A stretch of DNA of 64,000 nt from NCBI RefSeq assembly GCF_000348985.1, contig NC_035927.1:372001-436000 (forward strand), given 5' to 3'. Below, one piece after another: positions 27,443 to 37,098 of the stretch. Every line of letters starts with the position of its first letter. The stretch's first letter is position 1. The stretch is from Huiozyma naganishii CBS 8797. Lineage: Eukaryota; Ascomycota; Saccharomycetes; Saccharomycetales; Saccharomycetaceae. The translations under genes were made by a program, and so were the position numbers. The notes beneath the pieces were generated by a model, which worked only from the letters and a program-made list of their open reading frames with translations, ran no database searches and had not been told where the DNA came from.

Positions 27443-29944
27443 TTAGATCAATGAATCCAATGCACCATTGGATATACTATTGTTGGAGGAGGAATTCGGC
27501 GTGGAGTCCTTCCTGCTGGGTTGCAACGAGATGGAAAACCCAGGAGGCAATGTGCTGCCCGTTTGCTGTTTGCTTGGAGACATCGGTGAATGCACGTCTA
27601 ATTTTGTCTTCGAGGTAGCATTTGAGGGTGCAGTTTGTTGTCCTCTGGGTGCCAGTGATGCTGCACTTGGGGATGATGCCATGAATTTAGAGAAAGTATC
27701 TCCATCGTTTTGAGGAACCGTTCTCGACTGGGCCATTGGCGGACTCTGTAGCCTCCGCGCTGACACATTCGGCGATGTATTGCCGTTGGCACCGCCTCTC
27801 CCAACAGAGTTATAGGATGCGGAAGGTGAGTTTACAGCACCTCTCCGTTGCGTCATCGGTGACGAAGTTGTCCTCTTGTCTTGCGGTGTCAAAATAGAGG
27901 AGCCGTTCCCGTTCCCGTTCCCAGATGGTGTAGTCTTCTTGATCGGTTGGATGACAGGAATTGAAACGTTTTTACTGGCTTCATTTTCAGGATCTACCTT
28001 CTTGGCTGTGGGCTGTCCCTCTATTATTTTCTTGAAAGCGTTAGGAGTGTCGCCAGGTTCTAGGCTTCCCTCGTTCAGTCTCGAAGTATGTTTTTTCTGT
28101 ATGTCAGTAGACAGAGTGTTGATGACGTTGACGAACTGGGAATATTGTGCTTTATTCAGGGTCGATGACATAGAGTAGCTCCACAAAAGAGGTAGCAGAC
28201 TCTCCACTAAAACGACCTCGTCAGTTATCAGTTGTGGTACCCTCTCGAACAGTTGTAATGCTTTGAATAAAATTCTGGCGTCTCTTGTCTTCATCGTTTT
28301 AAAAATGGGGAGTATCTCTTCCGCACATATGTACGCATCAATAGCTTTCTGTTCAACCATTTTAGTGAAACAAGAGACACAGCTAATCTTCACAGTAAGA
28401 CTGGTCGTTTTTGTAAACAGTTTCGATAGTAAAGGTACGATAAAGTTTTTGATAGCTGGGAAATCATAACTTTCCAGTATTAACGATATCTGGCCCAGTA
28501 ATTGTTCTTGTAGAACAATGACATTTTCATCGGTACAACCTTCGAAAACGTATTTTAGTAGCGGGCTCAGGATGTGTTCAATGAAATTGGAGTTTTTGAC
28601 TTTCTCCTTCAGTACCGGCAAATTTTCAATTAGTGTCAAAGCAGAAGTCTCTAACAGAATAATGAAATTTTTTTTGTTCGTGATCAAGGGATACAGTCTC
28701 TCTTGGAAAGTTAACTGAGACAGTGTCCTTCCTATTTTTATCAAAATGTTGAGATCTTTGGAGATACAACGAGCATCTGGTGTCTTATCCTGGCACAGTA
28801 GCTCTAATAGGTCCGCTAATATTGGCAAAAATTTTCTTTGAAGTAATGCTGTAGGAAATTGGGGTAGTAACTCAGCCAAACCATCCAAAAACACTAGTCT
28901 TTCCTCGTTTGATTTTGCTGGCAGCTCGTCCAGGAAATTCAGAGTCTTAACCAAGGGATCATTAAAAAAGTCACTTTCCAGAATATCTGTTATGTTATCA
29001 TAACGCGCATACAGATCCCTGTTCATTAGCTTGGGGATGCATGGCCTCAACTTCGGTGGAACTTTCAAAAAGACGCTATCCCAAGAACGACTGTTCACTT
29101 TCCTTTCAAAAGAAGTGTATTCAGACTTGTATTGACTTATCGAGTTTTCCGTCTTCAAAGCTACATTTTGGCCATTGTATAAGAAATTTATCAATAACCC
29201 TAAGGAGAAGTAATCATTTTTACATGTCAACAAGTTTTCAAACACTATTTCTGGAGCTGCAAAGTCGAGATTCAGCATCATGAAAGCCGGAGTCCTTGGG
29301 TCATACTGAGAAAAAAGATATTCCTTAGTATCTGAACCTTCTGGTAGTTTCACCAAGTGGCCCAGTCCAGATATCTTCCAATCAGAATTGCCGTTGATGA
29401 ACACTGATTTAGGTTGAATATCAAGATGTACCGATTTTGCTATATTATGGATAAAATCCAAACCCGTGATCATTTGTAGTATACCTCTCTGAATAACGAT
29501 ATCATTCTTAATATGACCTTGCAAAAAATCCTCCTCATCCTCCTCCTCACCTTTGAAGAACGTTTCCAACGACCCAGTCACGTACTCAGTGACAAACATA
29601 AAGTTCTTACTGTGCTCCTCCAGAGGCTCGACCAAGGTTAAAATATTAGGGTGCTTCAACTTTGCTAGATTGCTGACTTGATTCCTTAAGATTTCGTACC
29701 CTTCCTGTAGCAATTGCTTATCACTTGAAGATGACTTAGACCTGATAATCCCATAAGTAAGCAGGTAGTGTTCATATTGTTTCTTGTCAAATATAAAGAC
29801 CGACACCTTCGAGTTAGACGCCGAATTAGAGCTGGAGGATTTGGGCCTGCCCGTGTAAACACTCCACGGCTCCGCAGCAAACGTCGGCGAAGATGAGAGA
29901 CTGTACTTGGATGAAATCCCTGATTTGGAAGTCCAGAACACCAT
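27443..29944 (-). CDS. SCY1: SCY1, Scy1-like pseudokinase of clathrin/Golgi traffic
   Basis: 833 residues from the ATG at 29944 (S. cerevisiae about 804). The N-terminal ~330 residues are kinase-like but degenerate: the catalytic loop reads VHLDIQPKSVF instead of HRDxKxxN, and the DFG position is SGLG, as expected for SCYL pseudokinases. A long HEAT-type helical region follows (about 340-640). The C-terminal tail is low-complexity, rich in Ser, Pro, Asn and Gln. Scy1 homologs bind clathrin and COPI-related machinery and are implicated in TGN/endosome traffic. The frame is open ten codons upstream of the chosen ATG, without another ATG. Position matches YGL083W. GUP1 (YGL084C), the next S. cerevisiae gene, is absent. 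Confidence 0.9.
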   Translation of the reverse strand: MVFWTSKSGISSKYSLSSSPTFAAEPWSVYTGRPKSSSSNSASNSKVSVFIFDKKQYEHYLLTYGIIRSKSSSSDKQLLQEGYEILRNQVSNLAKLKHPNILTLVEPLEEHSKNFMFVTEYVTGSLETFFKGEEEDEEDFLQGHIKNDIVIQRGILQMITGLDFIHNIAKSVHLDIQPKSVFINGNSDWKISGLGHLVKLPEGSDTKEYLFSQYDPRTPAFMMLNLDFAAPEIVFENLLTCKNDYFSLGLLINFLYNGQNVALKTENSISQYKSEYTSFERKVNSRSWDSVFLKVPPKLRPCIPKLMNRDLYARYDNITDILESDFFNDPLVKTLNFLDELPAKSNEERLVFLDGLAELLPQFPTALLQRKFLPILADLLELLCQDKTPDARCISKDLNILIKIGRTLSQLTFQERLYPLITNKKNFIILLETSALTLIENLPVLKEKVKNSNFIEHILSPLLKYVFEGCTDENVIVLQEQLLGQISLILESYDFPAIKNFIVPLLSKLFTKTTSLTVKISCVSCFTKMVEQKAIDAYICAEEILPIFKTMKTRDARILFKALQLFERVPQLITDEVVLVESLLPLLWSYSMSSTLNKAQYSQFVNVINTLSTDIQKKHTSRLNEGSLEPGDTPNAFKKIIEGQPTAKKVDPENEASKNVSIPVIQPIKKTTPSGNGNGNGSSILTPQDKRTTSSPMTQRRGAVNSPSASYNSVGRGGANGNTSPNVSARRLQSPPMAQSRTVPQNDGDTFSKFMASSPSAASLAPRGQQTAPSNATSKTKLDVHSPMSPSKQQTGSTLPPGFSISLQPSRKDSTPNSSSNNSISNGALDSLI

Positions 29945-30213
29945 CTCGAAATACAACAGCGACCCTCGTAGCAAGTCGCTTCACCGTGGTCCAACCGCTA
30001 AGGCGACATCTTTGAACTGGATAAGAGATGTACGCCAACTTCTTTTCATCGTTGTCAATAATATATAATTTTTCCCGCTTAGTATATTTTCCATACTGTT
30101 GTTTGTTAATAAGAAACGCGGAAGAATGTGCGATGCGTAACGCCAGGTGGTTCAGGAAGTATCATTGATACATCAATGATGTTATTTTTTATGACACTGC
30201 TATCTACATGCTA

Positions 30214-31038
30214 TCATGAATTTTTGTTCCTCTTCTTGTATTCTCCAGGGGTAAGCAATTTCTTTTGAATCCAGAGACCCTTCTTTTGCGATTTTGCCAA
30301 GAACTCGTTGAATCGGTACTTCCTCTCCTGGCCATCGAATTCGGCTCCACTTTTGCCCTCATATACTACTGCTAGCCCTTCTTTCACCATTTGTAAACTT
30401 ATATCTTTCCAGCCGCCTAACCAGGACCAGTACACGGCCCGCGCAACACATCGGTTATATTGGTCAATACTCAACGGTTTGATCCAGACACGCTTTGCCA
30501 GTATCGTATAGCGGAGCCAATTCAATGCCTCATCACTGAATGGTTGTGACGGGTTCCCAAAATGTGCCCTTTCAGGGGCGTCCACACCGCATAATCTGAC
30601 CGGGATCGTGGGCAGTTTAATCTTCCCCTTCATTGCTGGTTGTAGACTCATATAGTAATTGGATCTAGTCACTATATTGTTATTTCGGTTAAACCTCAGC
30701 TTTTTAAACCAACCAGATTGTCCCGTGGTTTTGATGTTCTTGTTTGAAGTAAATTCAGCTTTATCCAGTCGCGGTACTGATCTCAACCAACCCCACCCAC
30801 CAATTCGCCCACCAGGTAAGTGGTAAAAATGGAAGTTGTCACCATCTCCCACAGAGGTGACCTTACCGTACAGCCATCTCTTCTTGAAAATCGATGCAGG
30901 AATCTGCCTAGCTGATTGGTATTGTCGCAAGTACCTATTGAAGCCGAGGTACGATCCACCAACGGTGCTGACCAGTAGCAACAAACAGTACAGTGTATCT
31001 TGAGATATCACAATGTCAGCTCGATTCGTCTTTTCCAT
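30214..31038 (-). CDS. LCL3: LCL3, membrane-anchored thermonuclease-like protein
   Basis: A staphylococcal-nuclease-fold protein of unknown substrate, linked to long chronological lifespan in S. cerevisiae. From the ATG at 31038 it has 274 residues, the same as YGL085W. A membrane segment lies near the N-terminus (DTLYCLLLLVSTVGGSYLGF). The nuclease fold then starts at GKVTSVGDGDNFHFYH, with the active-site segment IPVRLCGVDAPERAHFG and RAVYWSWLGGWKDISLQMVKEGLAVVYEG. The Asp and Arg positions of the TNase active site appear kept (VGDGD, RLCGVDAPE). A GTG-led extension of two codons upstream is not used as the start. Confidence 0.93.
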   Translation of the reverse strand: MEKTNRADIVISQDTLYCLLLLVSTVGGSYLGFNRYLRQYQSARQIPASIFKKRWLYGKVTSVGDGDNFHFYHLPGGRIGGWGWLRSVPRLDKAEFTSNKNIKTTGQSGWFKKLRFNRNNNIVTRSNYYMSLQPAMKGKIKLPTIPVRLCGVDAPERAHFGNPSQPFSDEALNWLRYTILAKRVWIKPLSIDQYNRCVARAVYWSWLGGWKDISLQMVKEGLAVVYEGKSGAEFDGQERKYRFNEFLAKSQKKGLWIQKKLLTPGEYKKRNKNS

Positions 31039-31189
31039 ATTCACGCTACGCCACTCCTTGTTCCCTTCAGAGTCGCATCAACCGTAGGATTGAAATCATC
31101 TGTATTTCTAAAGGCTGAAGAAGAATGATATATTGATTGGTTGGTATATGATGATTCAAAAAAAATAATATGTAAATACGTACTTTCAT

Positions 31190-33319
31190 TCATGCAGTAT
31201 GCTGTTGTTGCTTTTCCCATAATTGCAATGTTATTGCTGCCAAAAAGCAAGGTACCTGCCCTCTTTCCACAACCCATAGAGACATTAAACTCTCCCAGTT
31301 ATCGAGCGATATGTTGGATACTAATGTATTCTTAACTAGATCCACCACGAGATGTGCATCTGGCTGAAAACATGAGTATATCTTCACTTTATTATTCTGT
31401 TGGAATTCTAGCCTGAAGCCAAGTATTGAATTGACAACGTCTATGAATTCGAGCGATTTCTTATTGAATATCTCCTTCAGACGAAGGAATTTCTTGTTGG
31501 TTCTCAAGATCTCCTTCTCCCGTTGTTTGAAATCAAATTCGAGTGTTTGGTACACGGAAATGGGTAGTGTCTGGAGATTTGGGTTGCTACTTTGCAGCTG
31601 CTCCAATAGATCAACTTTTTCTTGTTTTAAAAGTTGCAATTGCTCTTTCTTGATGAATTGGTCTCTTGATAATGGATTATCTCTTAATTGCAGTATACGA
31701 ATCTTTTTCTCCTTCAATGTGATAAGTCTCTTCAATTTGTCGTCCAAAAGTTTGTTTAAGTTTCTGTATTTGTTCAAATCTCTTGTCAGTTTACCAACTT
31801 CAAGCTGTAGCTCGTTGATACGCTTCGAATAGTAATTCAAATTATCGCCAGATCCAATTGACCGTTTCCGCTTTTTAACTTGGTTTTGCTCCTCTTCTGT
31901 GGCTTGTAACAACTCGTTATTCACTTTCTGCAATTCGTTCGTCAGATCATCCGTCTTATTTTTGTAGTCGTCAATCAAGTTCTCTAATTTTTTCTGGGTG
32001 TCTTGAGTCACTCCCTGATTGTTTCCATTTCCATTGGTGCTACTCAAGTTTGTAAAATCATCCATTTGTTTTCGTAAGATCTTACATTCTTCTTTGAAAA
32101 GAACATTTTGTTGCTCCAATTCATGATTCAACCTCTTCATGTTGATTATATTTGACTCATAATCCTTATTCAACCGCAGCAGTTGATTTCGTTCCATCGC
32201 TAATTCCTCGTTCAGTAATTTGAAGTTGCTCATTGCCAAAGTTAGCTTAGAGTTTTCGTCAATAAGAGCTGTATTTTCTTGTTTTGTTACTTTCCAGTCG
32301 TGGATGATTTCTTCGGGACTTCCATTGGCAGGTAGCGAGCTATTTAAATTAGTATCCTTCTCCATATAAACCTCCCATGAAGATAGCTTCGATTTGAGAG
32401 ATAACATTTCTAACTGTAAGTCTTCATGCTCTTTCTTTAATGCTTGATACTCGCTTGATTCATTATTTACTTCGTAATCAGTGCGCTTCCCAGAGTTGTC
32501 AGATGGTGCGTGGGCTCTTAGCTTCTTTAATTCGTCTGCTTGTTCGAGGTTTGTCTTTTCTAGCTCCATGGTATACTTGACTTGATCCTGTAACATCTGA
32601 TTTACCGTTGTCATCTCGTCTTCTAGATCTGTCATTTTCATTTGACCATACTGTGCGTTTAGTCTCTGCAGATCATCGATTTCGTCTTGTTTAGTGACCA
32701 ACAGTTTTCGAGATTCCTTTAACTCAACAAAATTGGTTTGTAACTCAGTTTCTAGTTTTTGGGTCTTCGTTCGTAGTACGTTAAGTTCTATGGACATATC
32801 TTTCATTTCGAAACCAAGCTTTGAGATGTGTGATTCATGTTCAAAATTCAATCGTTCGATTTCTTGATCCTTCAGCTTTAGCTGTAGATCCAATTCCTCG
32901 AAATGCGAATCTTTGTTTTCGCCTTGTAGTTCCGATCCCAGTTTCGATCTCAGTTCGTTGTACTGTATGTTTAGTTTGTCGTTGATCTCCTGGGTAAACT
33001 TGAGATCTGCGGTGACTTTTTCAAGCTCCTCTACGTTAAGCTGATAGCTGTTCTGCAGTGCGACGTTGTCGTCTTGTAACTGTAACTGAGCCAGTTCGAA
33101 CTCTTTGGTGAGATCACTTAACCTACTCTCTAACTGACCGATTTTTTCGTCTCTCCTTGCCAACTGTAGACTATGATAATCAGTACCCACCACGCTACTC
33201 TCTTTGTTTAGCGATTCTTCGTTTAGCTTAGCCTCCGGTCCCTCCAACGGCGTATCTAAAAATGGCGATGAACCTCCACTACCGCCATCGTTGAAGCTAG
33301 ATTCATCATCACCGCTCAT
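31190..33319 (-). CDS. MAD1: MAD1, spindle assembly checkpoint coiled-coil protein
   Basis: Binds Mad2 and presents it at unattached kinetochores; nuclear-pore associated in interphase. It has 709 residues (S. cerevisiae 749). Residues ~55-560 are almost continuous coiled coil. The Mad2-binding region near the C-terminus is recognisable (RILQLRDNPLSRDQFIKKEQ then LPISVYQTLEFDFKQ). The Bub1-interacting RLK is present in KKFLRLKEIFNKKSLEF. The RWD-like C-terminal head follows (VVNSILGFRLEFQQNNKVKIYS). Divergent from MMS2 across 328 bp, in the same order as YGL086W-YGL087C. Confidence 0.95.
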   Translation of the reverse strand: MSGDDESSFNDGGSGGSSPFLDTPLEGPEAKLNEESLNKESSVVGTDYHSLQLARRDEKIGQLESRLSDLTKEFELAQLQLQDDNVALQNSYQLNVEELEKVTADLKFTQEINDKLNIQYNELRSKLGSELQGENKDSHFEELDLQLKLKDQEIERLNFEHESHISKLGFEMKDMSIELNVLRTKTQKLETELQTNFVELKESRKLLVTKQDEIDDLQRLNAQYGQMKMTDLEDEMTTVNQMLQDQVKYTMELEKTNLEQADELKKLRAHAPSDNSGKRTDYEVNNESSEYQALKKEHEDLQLEMLSLKSKLSSWEVYMEKDTNLNSSLPANGSPEEIIHDWKVTKQENTALIDENSKLTLAMSNFKLLNEELAMERNQLLRLNKDYESNIINMKRLNHELEQQNVLFKEECKILRKQMDDFTNLSSTNGNGNNQGVTQDTQKKLENLIDDYKNKTDDLTNELQKVNNELLQATEEEQNQVKKRKRSIGSGDNLNYYSKRINELQLEVGKLTRDLNKYRNLNKLLDDKLKRLITLKEKKIRILQLRDNPLSRDQFIKKEQLQLLKQEKVDLLEQLQSSNPNLQTLPISVYQTLEFDFKQREKEILRTNKKFLRLKEIFNKKSLEFIDVVNSILGFRLEFQQNNKVKIYSCFQPDAHLVVDLVKNTLVSNISLDNWESLMSLWVVERGQVPCFLAAITLQLWEKQQQHTA

Positions 33320-33647
33320 CTATGACGATAGAAGAAAAAATAACAAAAACACACACCAAACCTTCAGTTAGCAGTTCACAGCTTCTGCCCAAGTTCCGTG
33401 TCAAACTGCACTTCCAGGTATCCAAACACTTCTCATCTTTCTGGCTATATTCACCCCACAGAGGGACTCCTTCGAGGTGTACTGTTTTTTTGACGTTTCT
33501 TTATTTGTTCTTTTTATTTTTATTTAAAGCTGAAAAGTTCGAAAACTTGCAGAATCTTGACCTTTGGAACTACGTTTACCTTTCATATCTTGTTACGTAG
33601 GCCAAGTCGATCAGCGTTAGCGACCAGTTTTCATCAAGAAGAGTGCC
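33320..33647. other. Divergent MAD1-MMS2 promoter region
   Basis: 328 bp without a gene. A T-rich run (about 33486-33530) lies in the middle. No MCB (ACGCGT) element was seen. Confidence 0.6.
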
Positions 33648-34064
33648 ATGTCGAAAGTACCAAGAAGTTTCAGGCTTCTGGAAGAGTTGGAGAAGGGAGA
33701 GAAGGGGTTTGGACCCGAATCGTGCAGTTACGGTCTGGCGGATAGCGACGATATCACCATGACGAAGTGGAACGGGACAATCTTGGGGCCACCGCACTCA
33801 AACCACGAAAACCGTATCTACTCTTTGGAGATTGTGTGCGGCGACCGTTATCCTGACGAGCCTCCTCTGGTGAAATTTATCTCAAAGGTAAATTTGCCCT
33901 GTGTGGATCAAACCACAGGAGTCGTTAGCGCCGAGAAATTCCACACATTACGTGATTGGAAAAGATCATACACCATGCAAACAGTCCTACTTGATCTGAG
34001 GAAAGAAATGGGTACTCCTGCCAATAAGAAATTGTCACAACCAAGTGAAGGTTCCGTTTTTTGA
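33648..34064 (+). CDS. MMS2: MMS2, ubiquitin-conjugating enzyme variant, intronless
   Basis: The E2 variant that pairs with Ubc13 to build Lys63-linked ubiquitin chains on PCNA in error-free post-replication repair. It has 138 residues (S. cerevisiae 137), and the first 40 are almost unchanged (FRLLEELEKGEKGFGPESCS, TKWNGTILGPPHSNHENRIY). As in all UEVs the catalytic Cys is absent; the region reads FHTLRDWKRSYTMQTVLLDLRKEM. S. cerevisiae MMS2 has a short intron after 11 coding bases. Here the ATG runs straight into the conserved MSKVPR codons, so the gene has no intron at that place. Confidence 0.97.
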   Translation: MSKVPRSFRLLEELEKGEKGFGPESCSYGLADSDDITMTKWNGTILGPPHSNHENRIYSLEIVCGDRYPDEPPLVKFISKVNLPCVDQTTGVVSAEKFHTLRDWKRSYTMQTVLLDLRKEMGTPANKKLSQPSEGSVF

Positions 34065-34397
34065 TCAACTAGTATGCATCTGAAATGAAAGAAGGAAAAA
34101 TGTTATTAATGGTTTTTGTGCTCGTACAGATTTAACTGTCGTAATGTTTGCTTTTTTCTTCCTTCTTTTTGATTAGAAAGACCTCTACTTTGAACTTGAT
34201 GTCATGGTAAAAAAAATCCAAAAAATGGAATATACCCATTAACGAGATAAAACACCATTCACTCCCGATTCGACATTTTGCGTATTACCTATCTATACAA
34301 CAACTGCCTTCATAAATTACTAATCGTATACTTCAAAGTAAATGAAATTTTAACCAATAATAAAAACCGAATTCAGCCTGAAAAGGAATGCTAATTA
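34065..34397. other. MMS2-snR10 intergenic region
   Basis: 333 bp with no gene. A/T-rich; it presumably holds the MMS2 3' UTR and the snR10 promoter. No Tbf1 match was seen. Confidence 0.5.
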
Positions 34398-34642
34398 CGT
34401 TCCTGTTTGTTAATGTTTCTGCACCCCAACCGTCCCCTGCTACATTCGGTAGGTGCAAAGATTTGAGAAAATGTTACAGATGAAGAAATAACCTCCAGAG
34501 TAGGCGGACTTAATTTCCCACACTGCGCAGTAATGAGGACTTTAAAGTCTCAGCAACTTGGGGCAGTTTTCATTACTAGACCAAACAGGAAAGTTGTAGT
34601 GTGGGACCGAAGGTCACAGGGTTCTGATAGGAAATAACATGC
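34398..34642 (+). ncRNA. SNR10: snR10, box H/ACA snoRNA
   Basis: A strongly structured, non-coding stretch in the slot where S. cerevisiae has snR10, between MMS2 and the alpha-factor gene. The 5' hairpin has TGCACC (34420-34425) with GGTGCA (34452-34457) and an inner ACCG/CGGT pair. A box H match AGAAAA lies at 34466-34471. The 3' hairpin has the perfect 9-bp stem TCCCACACT (34516-34524) with AGTGTGGGA (34598-34606), and inside it AGTAATGA with TCATTACT (8 bp) and a GACTTTAAAGTC hairpin. The base is CCT-CAGAG (34492-34500) with TTCTG-AGG (34622-34631). ACA follows at 34637-34639. S. cerevisiae snR10 is 245 nt, guides 25S pseudouridine 2923 and aids early 18S processing. The 5' end is set by that length. 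The pseudouridylation pocket was not resolved. Confidence 0.85.
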
Positions 34643-35146
34643 CTTTTCGCATGAGCGCTAATGTGGTTCTCGGTCTTTTTCACCTTCTGAACCTCATCAT
34701 CTGGTAAATTGTGCTTTATACCTTCCTAATTTGGCGACTAATGGAAACCTTCTGTGACTTAACAAAATAAAAAAAAAATTACCTGACACATCCTATTCTT
34801 TCTTACTCTCTATCCCCCCGCTATATGTTTACCAATATTGTTAACTAAGCGGCTGTTTGCCGGCACGGATCACTTTGAAACAATCTTTTTTCCTAAATGA
34901 ACTTTTTATTGATGAACTTCGATGAAACATGGAGATGTAAAATAGAGCAACACAGATCCAATTATGCTATTCAATGTTGGAACAATAATTATATTTAAGG
35001 CGGCACCAGGTATCTTGTTGTTGAAATATGTTTGACTAGTCTTTTATTCCTGTTCTAACATTTGAGATAAATACGCATCAACAACTTAGACTCAAAGTCT
35101 TTCAATATCCAAATCACTCCTTCAGTTCACTCCAAAACTAAGCAAA
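34643..35146 (+). promoter_or_regulatory. Alpha-factor gene upstream region with candidate Mcm1/alpha1 sites and TATA
   Basis: A perfect CArG box for Mcm1, CCTAATTTGG, lies at 34725-34734. A second candidate at 34956-34980 has the spacing of the S. cerevisiae P'Q element: an Mcm1 half (TCCAATTATG), then TCAATG of the Q box recognised with alpha1, although the P half is degenerate. ATATTTAAGG near 34991-35000 could act as TATA. Alpha-specific control is expected for this gene. The assignment of either site is inference. Confidence 0.4.
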
Positions 35147-35629
35147 ATGAAATTTTCCACTATTTTATCCGCTGCCGCTCTAGCCGCCTCTGCATTCGCA
35201 GCTCCCATTGAACAGCCAGAACAAGATTTGAACTCCACTACAATTCCTGCGGAAGCCATCATTTCTTACTTGGACTTGGAAGGTGACAAAGATATTGCAG
35301 TAGTTCCTTTCTCCAACGCTACAGACAGCGGTTTGTTATTTGTCAACACCACCATACTTGCCCAAGCTAACAAGGAAGCTGGGACTCCGCTACAAAAGAG
35401 GGAGGCTGACGCCGACGCTAATGCCTGGCACTGGTTGAGGTTGTCCTACGGTCAGCCTATCTACAAGAGAGACGCGAACGCTGATGCTGACGCTGATGCC
35501 GATGCATGGCACTGGTTGAGGTTGTCATATGGTCAACCAATTTACAAGAGAGATGCCAACGCTGATGCCGACGCTGATGCCGACGCTTGGCATTGGTTGA
35601 GATTGTCCTACGGCCAACCTATCTACTAA
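35147..35629 (+). CDS. MF(ALPHA): Alpha-factor mating pheromone precursor, three repeats
   Basis: 160-residue prepro-alpha-factor. The signal peptide is residues 1-18 (cut after AFA|AP). The pro region has N-glycosylation sequons at NST, NAT and NTT. Three identical 13-residue peptides WHWLRLSYGQPIY lie at residues 94-106, 121-133 and 148-160 (bases 35426-35464, 35507-35545, 35588-35626). Each is preceded by a Kex2 site Lys-Arg and a run of x-Ala dipeptides (one Glu-Ala, then Asp-Ala/Asn-Ala) that Ste13 would trim. The last two units form an 81-bp tandem repeat. The peptide keeps WHWL and GQP of S. cerevisiae alpha-factor but differs in the middle and at the end. The locus matches MF(ALPHA)2 (YGL089C). 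Confidence 0.97.
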   Translation: MKFSTILSAAALAASAFAAPIEQPEQDLNSTTIPAEAIISYLDLEGDKDIAVVPFSNATDSGLLFVNTTILAQANKEAGTPLQKREADADANAWHWLRLSYGQPIYKRDANADADADADAWHWLRLSYGQPIYKRDANADADADADAWHWLRLSYGQPIY

Positions 35630-35922
35630 ATCAATTGATTAACCCAGATACCCGCGCAAGAAAAATATCTCTGGGTATTGCTGTTGTCGGTCAAAAATAT
35701 TCCCATCGCTTATCTATCTAGGCTTTCTTCCTACACGATCGAACCTTTTGTCTGTTCGATTTTTTTACTTTCTCCTCTTGTGTAGCTGGATCCATTTGCG
35801 ACATGACTTTCATTTGCATTCTGGTTACACTAGCCTTTTCCTTTCTAATTGAATACTTTATATATACTCAAAACCAAGATCTTTATTCTTACTAAAAGTT
35901 GCATAGCTGCAGCACTTCAAAT

Positions 35923-37098
35923 TCAAGGTGTAAGACTTACATCTTCTGTAGACAATTCTGTTTCCACCTCTGAATCACTATTACTACCATAAAACTCTTC
36001 TGTATCTTTGTGCTGATTTGTCGATCCTATAATACTATCACCGACAGGAACAGACGGTTCCTCAAATTTCGGTGTTGCTTCATAATCAAAATCAAGTTTC
36101 CTTGGTTCTTCTTTTATTTTGACATGGGGGGTTGATGACTCCTCATCTTGTTGCAGATCAAGTTTCCTTGGGGTTGAAATGCCGTAGAATTGAAAGTTAT
36201 CAAAGTCGTCTTCTATTTTCATACTTTTAGAGACTCCTCTCTCAAAATCATCTGATCCCTCGACTTTATTTTTCTTGCGAGGCCTCTCTTGAAAAGCAGG
36301 GCCTGAAACTCGTTTTCGCTTACCTGGCGAGTTCAACGTCGAGACTTTTGATATTATATGTTTATTTATCACATCTGAATCCTTGGGCTCATGTTCAAAT
36401 CTGTCAAGTCTCTTTTCTAACGCTAGAATTTTCCTCTTTTTGCTGTTGAGCAGCCCCACCATCATGGCTCTGGTTTTATTGTCCCTTTCCTCTAAAATTT
36501 TATCGAGATGAGCCCTTTCATCTTTCATGGCTGCGATTTCCATGTTTAATTCCTTTATTTTACTTTCAACGTTGGTGTACTCATCGTTGCTCAGACAAAC
36601 ACTCAAATAGAGAGTGTACGCTGAATCAAAAAGATCCATCTCTCCACTATTAGCTTTGACCAGCGTTATCTCAGCTATCTTTTTCCGGACTGTACCAAGT
36701 TTCAACTCCATTGTTAATTGGGAGCTTTCTAGTAATTTAAAACGGTACCCCCATCGACTGAACTTGTATTTTATTTGGTACTTGTCACAGTAGATTTTAT
36801 GAGCAGTTATCAGCTTTAAAAATTCGTACCAAACACAGGTCTTATGAAGTTCATCACCGTTATCCTGTATGGGTAGGCCTTTTTCCAACACAGTGGGGTA
36901 AAAATGCAGATCACCTATACTAACATCTTCTTTGGTAAATATATCGCATCCTTCACTCAGTACCAATTTTTTGATGTGGAACGTCTGTAATGTGTCCTCC
37001 AGAGACGTCAATTCATGGTCCAGTTGAGCTTCACAAATTCCAATTTCAGGAGTCTCACTATCCGCTATATTCAGGACACAACTGACAAATTTCGGCAT
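35923..37098 (-). CDS. LIF1: LIF1, XRCC4-like partner of DNA ligase IV
   Basis: A non-homologous end-joining protein that stabilises Dnl4 and bridges to Nej1. It has 391 residues from the first ATG at 37098 (S. cerevisiae 421). The N-terminal head domain (~1-160, with HKTCVWYEFLKLI and KYKFSRWGYRFKLLESSQL) is followed by a coiled-coil stalk (~185-245, SKIKELNMEIAAMKDERAHLDKILEERDN). The C-terminal tail is acidic and low-complexity, with the basic cluster SPGKRKRVS. Divergence is high, so the call leans on domain layout and on synteny with YGL090W. Confidence 0.85.
   Translation of the reverse strand: MPKFVSCVLNIADSETPEIGICEAQLDHELTSLEDTLQTFHIKKLVLSEGCDIFTKEDVSIGDLHFYPTVLEKGLPIQDNGDELHKTCVWYEFLKLITAHKIYCDKYQIKYKFSRWGYRFKLLESSQLTMELKLGTVRKKIAEITLVKANSGEMDLFDSAYTLYLSVCLSNDEYTNVESKIKELNMEIAAMKDERAHLDKILEERDNKTRAMMVGLLNSKKRKILALEKRLDRFEHEPKDSDVINKHIISKVSTLNSPGKRKRVSGPAFQERPRKKNKVEGSDDFERGVSKSMKIEDDFDNFQFYGISTPRKLDLQQDEESSTPHVKIKEEPRKLDFDYEATPKFEEPSVPVGDSIIGSTNQHKDTEEFYGSNSDSEVETELSTEDVSLTP

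Noticed and set aside
34970..35000. TGTTGGAACAATAAT resembling the start of a Ty LTR
   Set aside because: The match ends after about 12 bases, with no second LTR end or target duplication.
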